37,597 nucleotides of DNA. Source: an uncultured Spirochaetaceae bacterium (lineage in GTDB: Bacteria; Spirochaetota; Spirochaetia; Sphaerochaetales; Sphaerochaetaceae). The stretch lies in NCBI GenBank assembly GCA_944389275.1, contig CALXLT010000002.1:1-37597 (forward strand), given 5' to 3'. The notes beneath the pieces are model-generated. The model was not told the DNA's origin. It did no database searches and worked only from the letters and a program-made list of their open reading frames with translations. The translations under genes were made by a program, and so were the position numbers. Of the stretch, positions 7,704-15,788 are shown one piece after another (positions within the stretch are counted from its first letter, which is position 1; each line of letters starts with the position of its first letter).

Positions 7704-7716
7704 ACTGCCTCCAATT

Positions 7717-7747
7717 AGTGTATACACTTTTTGTATTCACTCTGAAT
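7717..7747. promoter_or_regulatory. Candidate GntR operator sites
   Basis: A perfect 12-bp palindrome AGTGTATACACT (7717-7728) is followed by ATTCA-CTC-TGAAT (7735-7747). Both lie between the promoter -10 and the regulator's ribosome binding site, where a repressor would block transcription. The GTATAC centre is common in GntR/FCD operators. Confidence 0.65.
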
Positions 7748-7749
7748 GT

Positions 7750-7777
7750 AGAATATCATGCCATATCTACCTGTCAA
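7750..7777 (-). promoter_or_regulatory. Promoter of the gntR-nag operon
   Basis: On the minus strand a perfect -35 TTGACA (7777-7772), a 16-bp spacer and -10 TATTCT (7755-7750). The start point would fall just upstream of or inside the two palindromes. Confidence 0.65.
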
Positions 7778-7787
7778 TAAAAAAATT

Positions 7788-7821
7788 AAGGGTGCTATAG
7801 CCAAATGGCTACAACACCCTT
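7788..7821 (-). terminator. Rho-independent terminator upstream of the nag operon promoter
   Basis: AAGGGTG (7788-7794) pairs with CACCCTT (7815-7821), and TAGCC/GGCTA forms an inner stem. On the minus strand it is followed by AATTTTTTTATT. It insulates the nag promoter from transcription arriving from the GH88 gene. Confidence 0.8.
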
Positions 7822-8213
7822 GTTGTACTTTAGGATGATCAAATAAAGAAAAAACAGCCAACATGTTCAACAATATTTGACAGTCAACCTCCTGAAAATC
7901 ATTCCAATGTTATCCAAAAGTAATCCTGAGGATCCCATTGGGGCATTGGGCTTTCGAATTTCACTCTCTGGATTCTTCTAATTTACCCTCTAGCGTGATT
8001 AATTGCTTGTAATAAGTGAAGATATCAACATAAATGGCAATACATATCCACATAGGGACATTTACTCCATAATCGCTGATGGACTTAGCTGGAAAGGTGC
8101 GCGAGGCAACACGGGCTATCAAAGGAAATACCTCTCCTGAGAAGCGCCTTTGCCTTATAAGATAAAGCCCTGACTTCGTGACCATGGCTTTGGAACTTAA
8201 GAGTAGAGCTGCA
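7822..8213. other. Gene-poor stretch with insertion remnant
   Basis: About 390 bases between the terminator and the end of the GH88 gene. The only recognisable element is the second copy of the 23-bp-period repeat (7955-7995). A minus-strand reading frame covering 7961-8242 has no ribosome binding site, overlaps the GH88 end and matches no family I recognise. I treat the stretch as decayed mobile-element DNA. Confidence 0.4.
7957..7995. repeat. Second copy of the 23-bp-period repeat
   Basis: AATTTCACTCTCT at 7957 and AATTTACCCTCT at 7980 are 23 bases apart and are joined by the same GGATTCTTCT seen at 1672-1681. The match to 1657-1696 is nearly continuous over about 40 bases. Confidence 0.55.
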
Positions 8214-9335
8214 TCACCAAGGCATGTAATCGATGCCAGCAAGCTTCATCAGGGCCTCGATGAAGTAGAAATCACCATAAAGGATACCGGTTTCATGCGC
8301 TCCGTAGTGATACGCGACCGTTCCTTTCTCGATTATGTTATCAACATCCGCATCCCAGTTAGATCGCTTCTCATCGAGGGCCTTGAGCATGCGTACAGCA
8401 GCCTCACGGTATATGGCACTGTCATTGCCCTCCACCGCCTTTGATATCTCGATCATGCCGCAGGCAGCGATAGCCGCTGCTGTGGAATCCTCCCACGCAG
8501 GCTCAGCGGGCTGGCGGAAATCCACGGGGATGAGCCCGGAAGGCGGCGTGTTGACGATGAAGTAGTTGGCGATCTTTATAGCGGTATCAAGATAGCGCTT
8601 CTCACCAGTGTGGATATAGCTGAGCATGAAGCCATATATGCCCCAGCCCTGGCCACGAGTCCACGAGGAGCCTCTGCCATAGCCCTGTCCGCCATGCGAC
8701 CGCACCCTCTCGCCTGTCTCTGGATCGAACTCCACGATATGGCACACAGATCCATCAGGACGCACGAAGGCATCAATGACGCGATCGGCATGGGCCATAG
8801 CGATCTTCCTGAACCTAGGATCCCCTGTCTCCTCGCTCGCCCAATACAGGAGAGGCAGGTTCATCATGCAGTCGATGATAGCCCAGCCCCTGTGGTCATC
8901 CTCTCCCCAATCGTTCCACGCGCGGATGAAATTACCTGAGATATTGAACCTGCCGGCCATATTGTTGGCGGCAAGAAGAGCGCGGTTGCGGGAAGCCTTG
9001 CTTCCTGTCTTCTTATAGTCATAAACAGCTGTGAGAAGCCATTTGAAGCCATTGTCATGGTCAAGCTTCTCGGAGTCCATAAGGTCCTTGTCCTGCTTCT
9101 CCTCAAGCTCCACAGCCTGATCCTTGTACTGGTCATCACCCGTGAGGAGCCACTCTTCCCACAAAAGCCCTCCCCAGAAGCCATTGGTCCACCAGCCTAT
9201 CTCATCACTCTTGTCGTTATAGCGTCCGTTTTCCGTAAGATAAGGGATCTTGTGTGCATTGCGCGCTACGACGCTTGCCATCTTCCCCTTCACCGCATCA
9301 AGCCGCCCGGCGGCCCATGCCTTATAGTCTTCCAT
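8214..9335 (-). CDS. Glycoside hydrolase family 88, unsaturated glucuronyl hydrolase
   Basis: A 373-residue (alpha/alpha)6-barrel enzyme. It removes the 4,5-unsaturated uronic acid left at the non-reducing end of oligosaccharides by polysaccharide lyases, through hydration of the double bond. Motifs: DEIGWWTNGFWGGLLWEEWLLTG (about 47-69), SEKLDHDNGF with one catalytic Asp, WAIIDCMMNLPLL with the second, and GQGYGRGSSWTRGQGWGIYG. No signal peptide, so it acts in the cytoplasm on imported oligosaccharides. The ATG at 9335 is 10 bases from AGGAG. Its product feeds KduI, whose gene is at 35700. The AEC transporter gene lies 38 bases upstream on the same strand. Confidence 0.9.
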   Translation of the reverse strand: MEDYKAWAAGRLDAVKGKMASVVARNAHKIPYLTENGRYNDKSDEIGWWTNGFWGGLLWEEWLLTGDDQYKDQAVELEEKQDKDLMDSEKLDHDNGFKWLLTAVYDYKKTGSKASRNRALLAANNMAGRFNISGNFIRAWNDWGEDDHRGWAIIDCMMNLPLLYWASEETGDPRFRKIAMAHADRVIDAFVRPDGSVCHIVEFDPETGERVRSHGGQGYGRGSSWTRGQGWGIYGFMLSYIHTGEKRYLDTAIKIANYFIVNTPPSGLIPVDFRQPAEPAWEDSTAAAIAACGMIEISKAVEGNDSAIYREAAVRMLKALDEKRSNWDADVDNIIEKGTVAYHYGAHETGILYGDFYFIEALMKLAGIDYMPW

Positions 9336-9373
9336 ATACAATACACTCCTATGTGATTTACCTTATCAGGATA

Positions 9374-10312
9374 TCATAGAAACACGATCATCAGAGGCAT
9401 CAGTATCAGCGATACGATTATCGAGATCGTGGAAGCGAACCCGACAAGCTCCACATCGCCTTTGAGCGCCGCTACGAACGCGGGGGACGCTGATGATATC
9501 GGGGCGAAAGCCGTTATGGCGACAGCCTTCTTCACCTCATAGGAGAATGGTGCGAGAGCGAAGAACAGCACGGCGATCGCCGCGGCAAGGGCAAGCCTTA
9601 TCGCATTGACAGAAAGGGCATCCTTCAGCTTTGTCCTGTCCATCCTTATCTCCAGCATCAGCCCTATCATGACCATGGCCATAGGCGCGTTCGCTGGGCT
9701 TATCATGCCGGCGAAATCGAACACGATATCAGGTAGTGATAGGGAGAACGCCGCGAGGATGAGCATGATCACATAGACAGTGAACGAAGGCTTCTTGAAG
9801 ACGGAGAGCACGGCACGCGCGACGCTGCGGTCAGGCGTGCGCCCTATCATCATCGCGGTCATCGTGAAATTCAGGCCAAGGCACATCGGGGCGTTTCCCA
9901 TATCGAAAAGGCAAGACGCCACGACGCCTGTTGCCCCGAGGAAGCTGGATACGAAAGGAAGCGTGAAATTACCGATGTTATAGGCAGGGAGCTCAAGCAT
10001 GTAGAAGATGCGGTCATCTGTGCCGCGGCGCCTCGTCAGGGCCCATCCAGTAAGAAGCATAAGCCAGTTCACCGCGAACGCGATCAGCGGGATCAGCATA
10101 TAGCTCCAGTCGAATACGAACGTGCGGAAGCTGACGAGGATCGCCGCCGGAAGCGTTATGTTCAGCACTACCCTGGACAACGCCACCCCATCCTCCTCGG
10201 AGAGTATGCCGGCTTTCTTCACCGCATACCCAAGGATCACCATCAACAAAAAGAAACATGCTCTGATAAGGATATCTGCCATGGCTACCGTTTTAGCAGA
10301 ATCCAATGCCAT
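9374..10312 (-). CDS. AEC-family permease (auxin efflux carrier-like)
   Basis: A 312-residue membrane protein with about ten helices, of the AEC/PIN-like group (Pfam membrane transport protein, PF03547). Features are the first helix FFLLMVILGYAVKKAGILSEED, the LNITLPAAIL segment in the first repeat, and the last helices STISIIVSLILMPLMIVFL. Bacterial members export or import small organic acids such as malate. The start at 10312 has a GGTGAT Shine-Dalgarno; the ATG at 10282 (MADILIRACFF) would suit the family better but lacks one. It is probably co-transcribed with GH88, so a uronate-related acid is one possible substrate. Confidence 0.8.
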   Translation of the reverse strand: MALDSAKTVAMADILIRACFFLLMVILGYAVKKAGILSEEDGVALSRVVLNITLPAAILVSFRTFVFDWSYMLIPLIAFAVNWLMLLTGWALTRRRGTDDRIFYMLELPAYNIGNFTLPFVSSFLGATGVVASCLFDMGNAPMCLGLNFTMTAMMIGRTPDRSVARAVLSVFKKPSFTVYVIMLILAAFSLSLPDIVFDFAGMISPANAPMAMVMIGLMLEIRMDRTKLKDALSVNAIRLALAAAIAVLFFALAPFSYEVKKAVAITAFAPISSASPAFVAALKGDVELVGFASTISIIVSLILMPLMIVFL

Positions 10313-10357
10313 GTTCTATCACCGGAAAGAGGAAAATGCATAATATTCTTTCTGTTA

Positions 10358-10387
10358 TTGATTATCTTCACAGAGTTTATTTAATAT
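10358..10387 (+). promoter_or_regulatory. Candidate promoter of glycogen phosphorylase
   Basis: TTGATT (10358-10363), an 18-bp spacer and TAATAT (10382-10387), about 35 bases before the ATG. The spacer is one base longer than ideal. Confidence 0.45.
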
Positions 10388-10421
10388 AAAGCGTTGACTT
10401 CCGATTAAGGAGAGAAAAGCA

Positions 10422-12941
10422 ATGGCGGAAAACAAGGAAAATACGCGCTTTGGCAGCTCTGCGAAGGAAATCGCTCAGGACTTCGCTGAACAGCTCAAAT
10501 ACGCGCTGGACGCAGATGTATACCATGCGACAGCAGAAGGAAGATATCAGGCACTGGCACTCGCGCTGAGGGATAGGATAATCCATCAGTGGGATCTGTC
10601 AAGGAAGACACAGAGGGCAAACCACTCCAAGAGGGTCTATTACCTCTCGCTGGAATTCCTCATGGGAAGGGCGATGACGAACAATGTCATCAACATGGGG
10701 CTTGAGAAGAACGTGAGGGCCGCGCTCTCCTCCCTTGGCTACTCTTTCGAGGAGCTGACGGAAGTCGAGCCAGACGCGGGACTTGGAAACGGAGGGCTTG
10801 GACGCCTTGCGGCATGCTTCCTTGACTCCCTCGCGACGCTCGAGATCCCAGCCTATGGCTATGGCATAAGATACAACTACGGAATATTCCGCCAGCAGAT
10901 AAAGAACGGATGGCAGGTAGAGACCCCGGACAACTGGCTCAAGGACGGCAATCCTTGGGAGATCAAGCGCTCTGACCTGGTATACCCGATCGGATTCGGA
11001 GGAGAGGTCGTAGAGGTCCACGAGGGTGGCCGTGACGTATTCAGGTGGATTCCCGCCGAGACGATAAACGGCATCGCGTATGACACCCCGATCGTCGGCT
11101 ATGGCGGCAAGACGATCAACACGCTCAGGCTCTGGGCCGCTGAATCCCCGGACGCTTTCTCATTCGAGGAGTTCAATTCAGGAGACTACACGGAAGCTGT
11201 CAGGAACAAGATCAACGCTGAGACACTCTCACAGGTCCTCTACCCTAACGACACGCTCTATATGGGCAAGGAGCTGAGGCTCAAGCAGCAGTACTTCTTC
11301 GTCTCGTGCTCGCTCCAGGACATCATGAGGAGATTCAAGAGATTCCCGGGCAAGAAGTGGAGCGACTTTCCGAACGAGGCCGCGATCCAGCTCAACGATA
11401 CCCATCCATCCCTCGCCATCCCTGAGCTCATGAGGCTCCTTATAGACAAGGAAGGACTTGGCTGGGACGAGGCCTGGGACATCACGGTAAGGACTATGGG
11501 ATACACCAACCACACGCTCATGCCTGAGGCACTTGAGAAGTGGGCGCTCCCGATGCTCCAGAAGCTCCTGCCTCGCCATATGCAGATCATATTCGAGATC
11601 AACCAGCGCTTCCTGGACCATGCCGTCTCGTACTTCCCGATGCAGAATGACAAGATCGCGAAGATCTCGATCATCGAGGAGTCCAATCCGAAGATGGTCA
11701 GGATGGCGAACCTCTCCATAATCGGGTCCCACTCCACGAACGGAGTCGCGGCGCTTCACTCAGAGCTTCTCAAGAGGGAGATGTTCCCGGAGTTCAACCT
11801 CATATTCCCTGAAAGGTTCAATAACAAGACAAACGGCATAACGCAGCGCAGATGGCTGCTCGCGGCGAATCCCGCCCTCGCTTCCCTCATCTCCAGCGCC
11901 ATCGGAGATAAGTGGATCACGGATTTCGACAGGATCGCCGATCTCAGGCCATTCGCGGACGACAAGGCCTTCGTCAAGGAATTCGGCAAGGTCAAGGACA
12001 AGGCGAAGGAGAACGCCGCTGCATTCCTCAAGAGGGATTCAGGCTTCATCCTCGACACGGACACCCTCATCGATGTGCAGGTGAAGAGGATACATGAGTA
12101 CAAGAGGCAGCTTCTCAACGCCTTCAACGTCCTCATGATCTACGACAGGATGAAGAGGGATGATAAGTATCTCGCGGACTTCCAGCCAACCACATTCCTC
12201 TTCGGAGGCAAGGCGGCCCCAGGTTATGTGAACGCGAAGCTCATCATCAAGTTCATCAACAACATCGCGAAGGTGATCGCTTCCGATAGCCGCGTGAACA
12301 AGAAGCTCTTCGTGCACTTCATGCCGAACTACAGGGTCACGATGGCTGAGTCGATCATACCGGCGGCGAACATCTCCGAGCAGATCTCCACAGCGGGGAC
12401 AGAGGCGTCAGGAACCGGCAACATGAAGTTCATGGTCAACGGCGCGCTCACGGTCGGAACGCTCGATGGCGCGAACGTGGAGATCGCAGAGGAGGTCGGC
12501 AAGGACAATATCTTCATCTTCGGCCACACGGAGGAGGAGATCGGGGCTCTTGCATCCTCATACAAGGCCATGGACTGGGTCAATGCGGACGAGGACATCA
12601 AGAGCATGGTAGATCTCATCGATTCAGGCTTCTTCTCAATCAACGAGCCTCATATCTTCAGCCCGCTCAGGGATTCCCTCTTCGGCAACGGCGGAGACAG
12701 GTATTACCTCTTCGCGGACCTGAGGATGTACCATGACGTGCACGAGAAGGCGATGGCCATGTATCGCGACAGCAGGGATGAATGGAACAGGAAGGCGGTC
12801 ATCAACATCGCGTCTTCCGGCAAGTTCTCCTCAGACAGGACGATCAAGGAATACGCTGATGATATCTGGCATGTGAAGCCATGCAAGGTAAAGAAGTCAA
12901 AGACCGATTCAGTCCTTGAGGACGCGAGGAAGGTACACTGA
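10422..12941 (+). CDS. glgP: Glycogen/alpha-glucan phosphorylase
   Basis: An 839-residue GT35 enzyme that splits alpha-1,4-glucan with phosphate to give glucose-1-phosphate in the cytoplasm. Motifs: YYLSLEFLMGRAMTNN near the N-terminus, LGNGGLGRLAACFLDSLATL, and the pyridoxal-phosphate site EASGTGNMKFMVNGALTVGT with its lysine near residue 665. The length is normal for bacterial GlgP. AAGGAGA lies 8 bases upstream of the ATG. The gene stands alone, with a divergent permease behind and a hairpin after. The coding sequence is rich in AGG, AAG and CTC codons, which suggests strong codon selection. Confidence 0.97.
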   Translation: MAENKENTRFGSSAKEIAQDFAEQLKYALDADVYHATAEGRYQALALALRDRIIHQWDLSRKTQRANHSKRVYYLSLEFLMGRAMTNNVINMGLEKNVRAALSSLGYSFEELTEVEPDAGLGNGGLGRLAACFLDSLATLEIPAYGYGIRYNYGIFRQQIKNGWQVETPDNWLKDGNPWEIKRSDLVYPIGFGGEVVEVHEGGRDVFRWIPAETINGIAYDTPIVGYGGKTINTLRLWAAESPDAFSFEEFNSGDYTEAVRNKINAETLSQVLYPNDTLYMGKELRLKQQYFFVSCSLQDIMRRFKRFPGKKWSDFPNEAAIQLNDTHPSLAIPELMRLLIDKEGLGWDEAWDITVRTMGYTNHTLMPEALEKWALPMLQKLLPRHMQIIFEINQRFLDHAVSYFPMQNDKIAKISIIEESNPKMVRMANLSIIGSHSTNGVAALHSELLKREMFPEFNLIFPERFNNKTNGITQRRWLLAANPALASLISSAIGDKWITDFDRIADLRPFADDKAFVKEFGKVKDKAKENAAAFLKRDSGFILDTDTLIDVQVKRIHEYKRQLLNAFNVLMIYDRMKRDDKYLADFQPTTFLFGGKAAPGYVNAKLIIKFINNIAKVIASDSRVNKKLFVHFMPNYRVTMAESIIPAANISEQISTAGTEASGTGNMKFMVNGALTVGTLDGANVEIAEEVGKDNIFIFGHTEEEIGALASSYKAMDWVNADEDIKSMVDLIDSGFFSINEPHIFSPLRDSLFGNGGDRYYLFADLRMYHDVHEKAMAMYRDSRDEWNRKAVINIASSGKFSSDRTIKEYADDIWHVKPCKVKKSKTDSVLEDARKVH

Positions 12942-13022
12942 CCCACAGGGCAGAATGATCAAGCTATGGATGAAGAAGGTCTGTTCTTCCTCAATCCAGG
13001 CTGATCATCAACAGAATCAAAG

Positions 13023-13053
13023 ATATGCCGGCAAACGTGATCTGCCGGCATAT
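13023..13053. terminator. Hairpin between glgP and a convergent gene
   Basis: A perfect 11-bp stem, ATATGCCGGCA (13023-13033) with TGCCGGCATAT (13043-13053), and a 9-base loop. T-runs are short on both sides (TTTCAT on plus), so it may terminate both convergent transcripts weakly. Confidence 0.6.
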
Positions 13054-13097
13054 TTCATGACTTAAAGCTGCTGCTTTTCCGGCTTTCCCTATTCCGC

Positions 13098-13772
13098 TTA
13101 TTCTTCGCCGGTCATCTTCCCAAGAATCTCATCTGAAGGAGCCACGAATGAGACATACAGGAAATGCTCAGGATGGAGATTGGAGAAGGCGTATACGGAA
13201 GAGACCGCTATATCCGAAAACAGCGCCGGATCGATAGCCTCGGGGACAGGGATGGAGACAGAATGCACTCCCATCCCAATCAGGAGGCTAAGGACATCCC
13301 TGAAAACGATGGACATGGCCCTCTTATCATCGGAAAGAGGAGCATTGATGACATAGTCGGAGTTCATCTCCGATTCTTCTGCAGCTACCCCTTCAGCATC
13401 GGGGGAGAAGAGAACGACAGCCTCGGTCTCCTTCGTGCGGTAATCATCGACAACAGCCTCGACCATATAGTCATCGATCCCTGATATAAGCTCCTCCACA
13501 AAGCCCTTCTCGATGATGACGTTATCAAGCAGGAAGCCATCATAGCCGAAGTTCTCCGTGGCGAAAGACAGGATGAGAGAGCGCAGCGGCATGCTGAGCC
13601 CCTCACCGGAAAGCGATGCAGCCCTGTACTTCTTCCCGTAGTTCTCCACATATCCTCTGTGGAGGATCACCTCCTTGCCAAGGGCGGAGGCGGCAAGAAG
13701 CGTATGGAAAAGCGCGTCATCATAATCACCCTTCGGATCTGAAGTGATCTTCCTCACCAAGGATGAAAGCAT
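13098..13772 (-). CDS. Unassigned protein, possible degenerate macro-domain fold
   Basis: A 224-residue protein that I do not recognise with confidence. The C-terminal half has a layout like the second half of a macro domain (ADP-ribose binding): SDYVINAPLS, a helix MSIVFRDVLSLLIGMGVHSVSIPVPEA, another helix, then FLYVSFVAPSDEILGKM. The N-terminal glycine-rich ADP-ribose loops of true macro domains are not evident, so the resemblance may be chance. The ATG at 13772 has GAGGA 7 bases upstream; a longer start at 13796 does not. It forms a two-gene unit with the zinc-ribbon gene upstream. Cytoplasmic, with no signal or membrane segment. Confidence 0.5.
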   Translation of the reverse strand: MLSSLVRKITSDPKGDYDDALFHTLLAASALGKEVILHRGYVENYGKKYRAASLSGEGLSMPLRSLILSFATENFGYDGFLLDNVIIEKGFVEELISGIDDYMVEAVVDDYRTKETEAVVLFSPDAEGVAAEESEMNSDYVINAPLSDDKRAMSIVFRDVLSLLIGMGVHSVSIPVPEAIDPALFSDIAVSSVYAFSNLHPEHFLYVSFVAPSDEILGKMTGEE

Positions 13773-13804
13773 GGAATTGTCCTCTTTGTTTCTCATCAGA
13801 GGGA

Positions 13805-14290
13805 TTATACCCCAGAATCCGTCTCCTTAATAAGCTCCCTTATGATGCCGACGAATTCCTCCCAATAAGGAGGAAGGCAGCCAACGCCCTTGCATGAGAT
13901 GAGATGCTTGTACCTGAGCTTTATCGAAAGCTCCCAGATAGCCCCTTTCATCTCATTGGCGGAGAAATACATCGGCTTCCACGCGTCGATATACGCCTCG
14001 TCCTGGAGCCTGGATATGAAAGCCTCCCAGCGCTCCCTGGTGATATACCCCTTCCTTCGGTCGCTTCCATAGCGCGAATCAAGATAAGCCCCATCCGCCT
14101 TCTCCTTGATAGAGACGGTCCAGGCTTTTACGAATACCGGATTGATGCTGAATGAAATACTCCTGACTATGCTCTTGTCAAAGCTTGGCACACCTCCGAA
14201 GCTGGCCCTGCATAGCGTGCATTCATACCCCTCTCCTGCGGCTGGATGCACTGTATCCACCTTCCCGCATCTTGGACATCTGACTTCCAT
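13805..14290 (-). CDS. Unassigned zinc-ribbon protein
   Basis: A 161-residue protein. The N-terminus carries CPRCGK (Cys5, Cys8) and CTLC (Cys24, Cys27), a four-cysteine zinc ribbon. The rest is mixed helix and strand with an aromatic-rich part (AWKPMYFSANEMKGAIWELSIKLRY) and a second pair of cysteines in KHLISCKGVGCLPPYW. I do not recognise the family. The gene ends just before the next minus-strand gene and both probably share a transcript. A nucleic-acid or regulatory role would fit the ribbon but is a guess. Confidence 0.6.
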   Translation of the reverse strand: MEVRCPRCGKVDTVHPAAGEGYECTLCRASFGGVPSFDKSIVRSISFSINPVFVKAWTVSIKEKADGAYLDSRYGSDRRKGYITRERWEAFISRLQDEAYIDAWKPMYFSANEMKGAIWELSIKLRYKHLISCKGVGCLPPYWEEFVGIIRELIKETDSGV

Positions 14291-14355
14291 TATCCCCCAT
14301 GTCCTCCCTATTATTACCGATAACTAATTAATCATTTTATAAGGATTCTAACAGA

Positions 14356-14384
14356 TTTCCACATTTTCCTCATAGTGGTAATAT
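14356..14384 (+). promoter_or_regulatory. Candidate leaderless promoter for the nucleotidyltransferase gene
   Basis: -35 TTTCCA (14356-14361), a 17-bp spacer, and -10 TAATAT (14379-14384), ending exactly 6 bases before the ATG at 14391. There is no Shine-Dalgarno. Transcription would start at or next to the start codon. Confidence 0.45.
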
Positions 14385-14390
14385 ATTGGC

Positions 14391-14963
14391 ATGACCGTGA
14401 TCATACCTGCAGCGGGGCTATCCGAGAGAATGGGAGAGAACAAGCTTCTCCTTCCACTGGATGGAAAGCCGCTGATTCATTCAACTATAAATGCGGTGCT
14501 CTCATACACAGATGACGTCATAGTAGTCATAGGGCATGAGAGGGAAAGGATGGAGGAAGCCCTTAGCGGACTGCCTGTCAGGATCGTATGCTGCGATGAA
14601 TACCTCAAGGGACAGAAGTACAGCACGCTTGCGGGATTGAGGGAAGCTGGAGACGATGACTTCGCGATACTCCCGGGAGATCTTCCGCTCGTGCGGTTCG
14701 AGGATTTCCAGGGGACTGAGGCCCTGCTCTCCACGCATGAGATAGCCCGGGCGATATACAGAGGCATCCCTGGACATCCTGTGATGTTCAGGAAGGAGCA
14801 TAAGGAAAAGCTCCTTGCCTTCGATGGCACGCTGAAGGAGTATCTGTCGCTTTATGACACGGCGGCATATAACGGGAGCATCGGGACAGTCCTAGACGCT
14901 GATACACCCGAGCGCTATCAGGCGATAATCACAAAGAACTTCGAAGGGCTTGCTCTAAGCTAA
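14391..14963 (+). CDS. MobA/MocA-like nucleotidyltransferase
   Basis: A 190-residue NTP_transf_3 protein. The N-terminus MTVIIPAAGLSERMGENKLLLPLDGKPL is the nucleotide-binding GxG...R-MG..K signature of MobA/MocA enzymes. The metal-binding motif FAILPGDLPLV (about residues 91-101) contains the Asp, and GIPGHPVMF follows (about 126-134). MocA enzymes add CMP to molybdopterin, but similar proteins make other activated cofactors or sugars, and no molybdenum genes are nearby. The specific substrate is therefore open. Confidence 0.8.
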   Translation: MTVIIPAAGLSERMGENKLLLPLDGKPLIHSTINAVLSYTDDVIVVIGHERERMEEALSGLPVRIVCCDEYLKGQKYSTLAGLREAGDDDFAILPGDLPLVRFEDFQGTEALLSTHEIARAIYRGIPGHPVMFRKEHKEKLLAFDGTLKEYLSLYDTAAYNGSIGTVLDADTPERYQAIITKNFEGLALS

Positions 14964-14967
14964 AGAA

Positions 14968-14985
14968 GGGAGGGCCAAGCCTCCC
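14968..14985. terminator. Short hairpin between convergent genes
   Basis: A 6-bp stem GGGAGG (14968-14973) with CCTCCC (14980-14985) follows the nucleotidyltransferase stop by 4 bases. The plus-strand tail CTCCTATAG is poor in T. Confidence 0.45.
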
Positions 14986-14995
14986 CTCCTATAGA

Positions 14996-15739
14996 TCACT
15001 TCAAAGGAATCAAGAGAGAAGCTGAATCGCTATCTATGAAGAGATTCCAGTCAGGATGCGTCTTCATGAGCGTTGCCGGCACATCAGAGGTGACAGGCTT
15101 CGTGATGGTGTTGTATATCGCCTCAGCCTTGACGCGGTGCGGAACGGCTGTGACGATATGCCTGCACGCCATAATCTGTTTCGGACACATCGTTATAGCC
15201 TGCTTCGGAACGTCATCGAATGTACTGAACCATCCCTCTCCCACCTGCTGCATCCTACACCTCTCATCAAGGTTCACGACCTTGTATGCCTTATCTGTAT
15301 CGAAGTCAGCAGGAGGATCATTGAACGCGATATGGCCGTTCTCGCCGATTCCGATGACGCCTACGTCAACCTCATCCTTCCTCAGCTCCTTCGTCAGCTC
15401 CTCGATATTCCTCTCGACATCGCCCTCGCCATTGACGAAATAGGCCGCCTTGAGATTGACCTTGGAAACGAACCTCTCCTTGAGATACTTCCTGAAGCTC
15501 GCCCCATGGCTCTCGGGAAGGGCGACATACTCATCAAGATGGAACATCTCCACCTTGGACCAGTCGACATCCTCATTCACCAGCGTAGCGAGAGTCTCGA
15601 ACTGGCTCTGGCCTGTGCTGAGGATCATGCGGGCATGGCCCTTCTTTACTATCGCATCACGCAGTAGTTCCGCTATCTTAGCGGCAGCCTTCTTACCGAG
15701 TTCCTCCGGTGTAGATGAGACGCTTATGCTGATATCCAT
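14996..15739 (-). CDS. nagB: Glucosamine-6-phosphate deaminase-like enzyme (copy 2)
   Basis: A 247-residue paralogue of the nagB at 1940-2683, closely similar along its whole length. It shares the same motifs, MFHLDEYVALPESHGASFRK, GIGENGHIAFNDPPADFD and RCRMQQVGEGWF, and the same exchange of acidic residues in the catalytic loop. AAGGAAG lies 5 bases upstream of the ATG. It is not next to transport or deacetylase genes; clpB is upstream on the same strand with a hairpin between. It may be a housekeeping copy or act on a related amino sugar phosphate. Confidence 0.85.
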   Translation of the reverse strand: MDISISVSSTPEELGKKAAAKIAELLRDAIVKKGHARMILSTGQSQFETLATLVNEDVDWSKVEMFHLDEYVALPESHGASFRKYLKERFVSKVNLKAAYFVNGEGDVERNIEELTKELRKDEVDVGVIGIGENGHIAFNDPPADFDTDKAYKVVNLDERCRMQQVGEGWFSTFDDVPKQAITMCPKQIMACRHIVTAVPHRVKAEAIYNTITKPVTSDVPATLMKTHPDWNLFIDSDSASLLIPLK

Positions 15740-15756
15740 GCTGACTTCCTTTTGAA

Positions 15757-15781
15757 GATGGGGCGTTGTTCGCGCCCCATC
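15757..15781 (-). terminator. Hairpin between clpB and nagB copy 2
   Basis: A perfect 9-bp stem, GATGGGGCG (15757-15765) with CGCCCCATC (15773-15781), and a 7-base loop. It follows the clpB stop by 7 bases. The minus-strand tail TTCAAAAGG lacks a T-run, so some read-through into nagB is possible. Confidence 0.55.
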
Positions 15782-15788
15782 AGATATT

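Noticed and set aside
7961..8242. Minus-strand 93-codon frame next to GH88
   Set aside because: Overlaps the real GH88 end, has no Shine-Dalgarno, reads through the repeat array and resembles no transposase I know.
11229..11759. Long antisense frames within glgP and clpB
   Set aside because: They are codon-bias shadows of strongly biased genes, with no ribosome binding sites.
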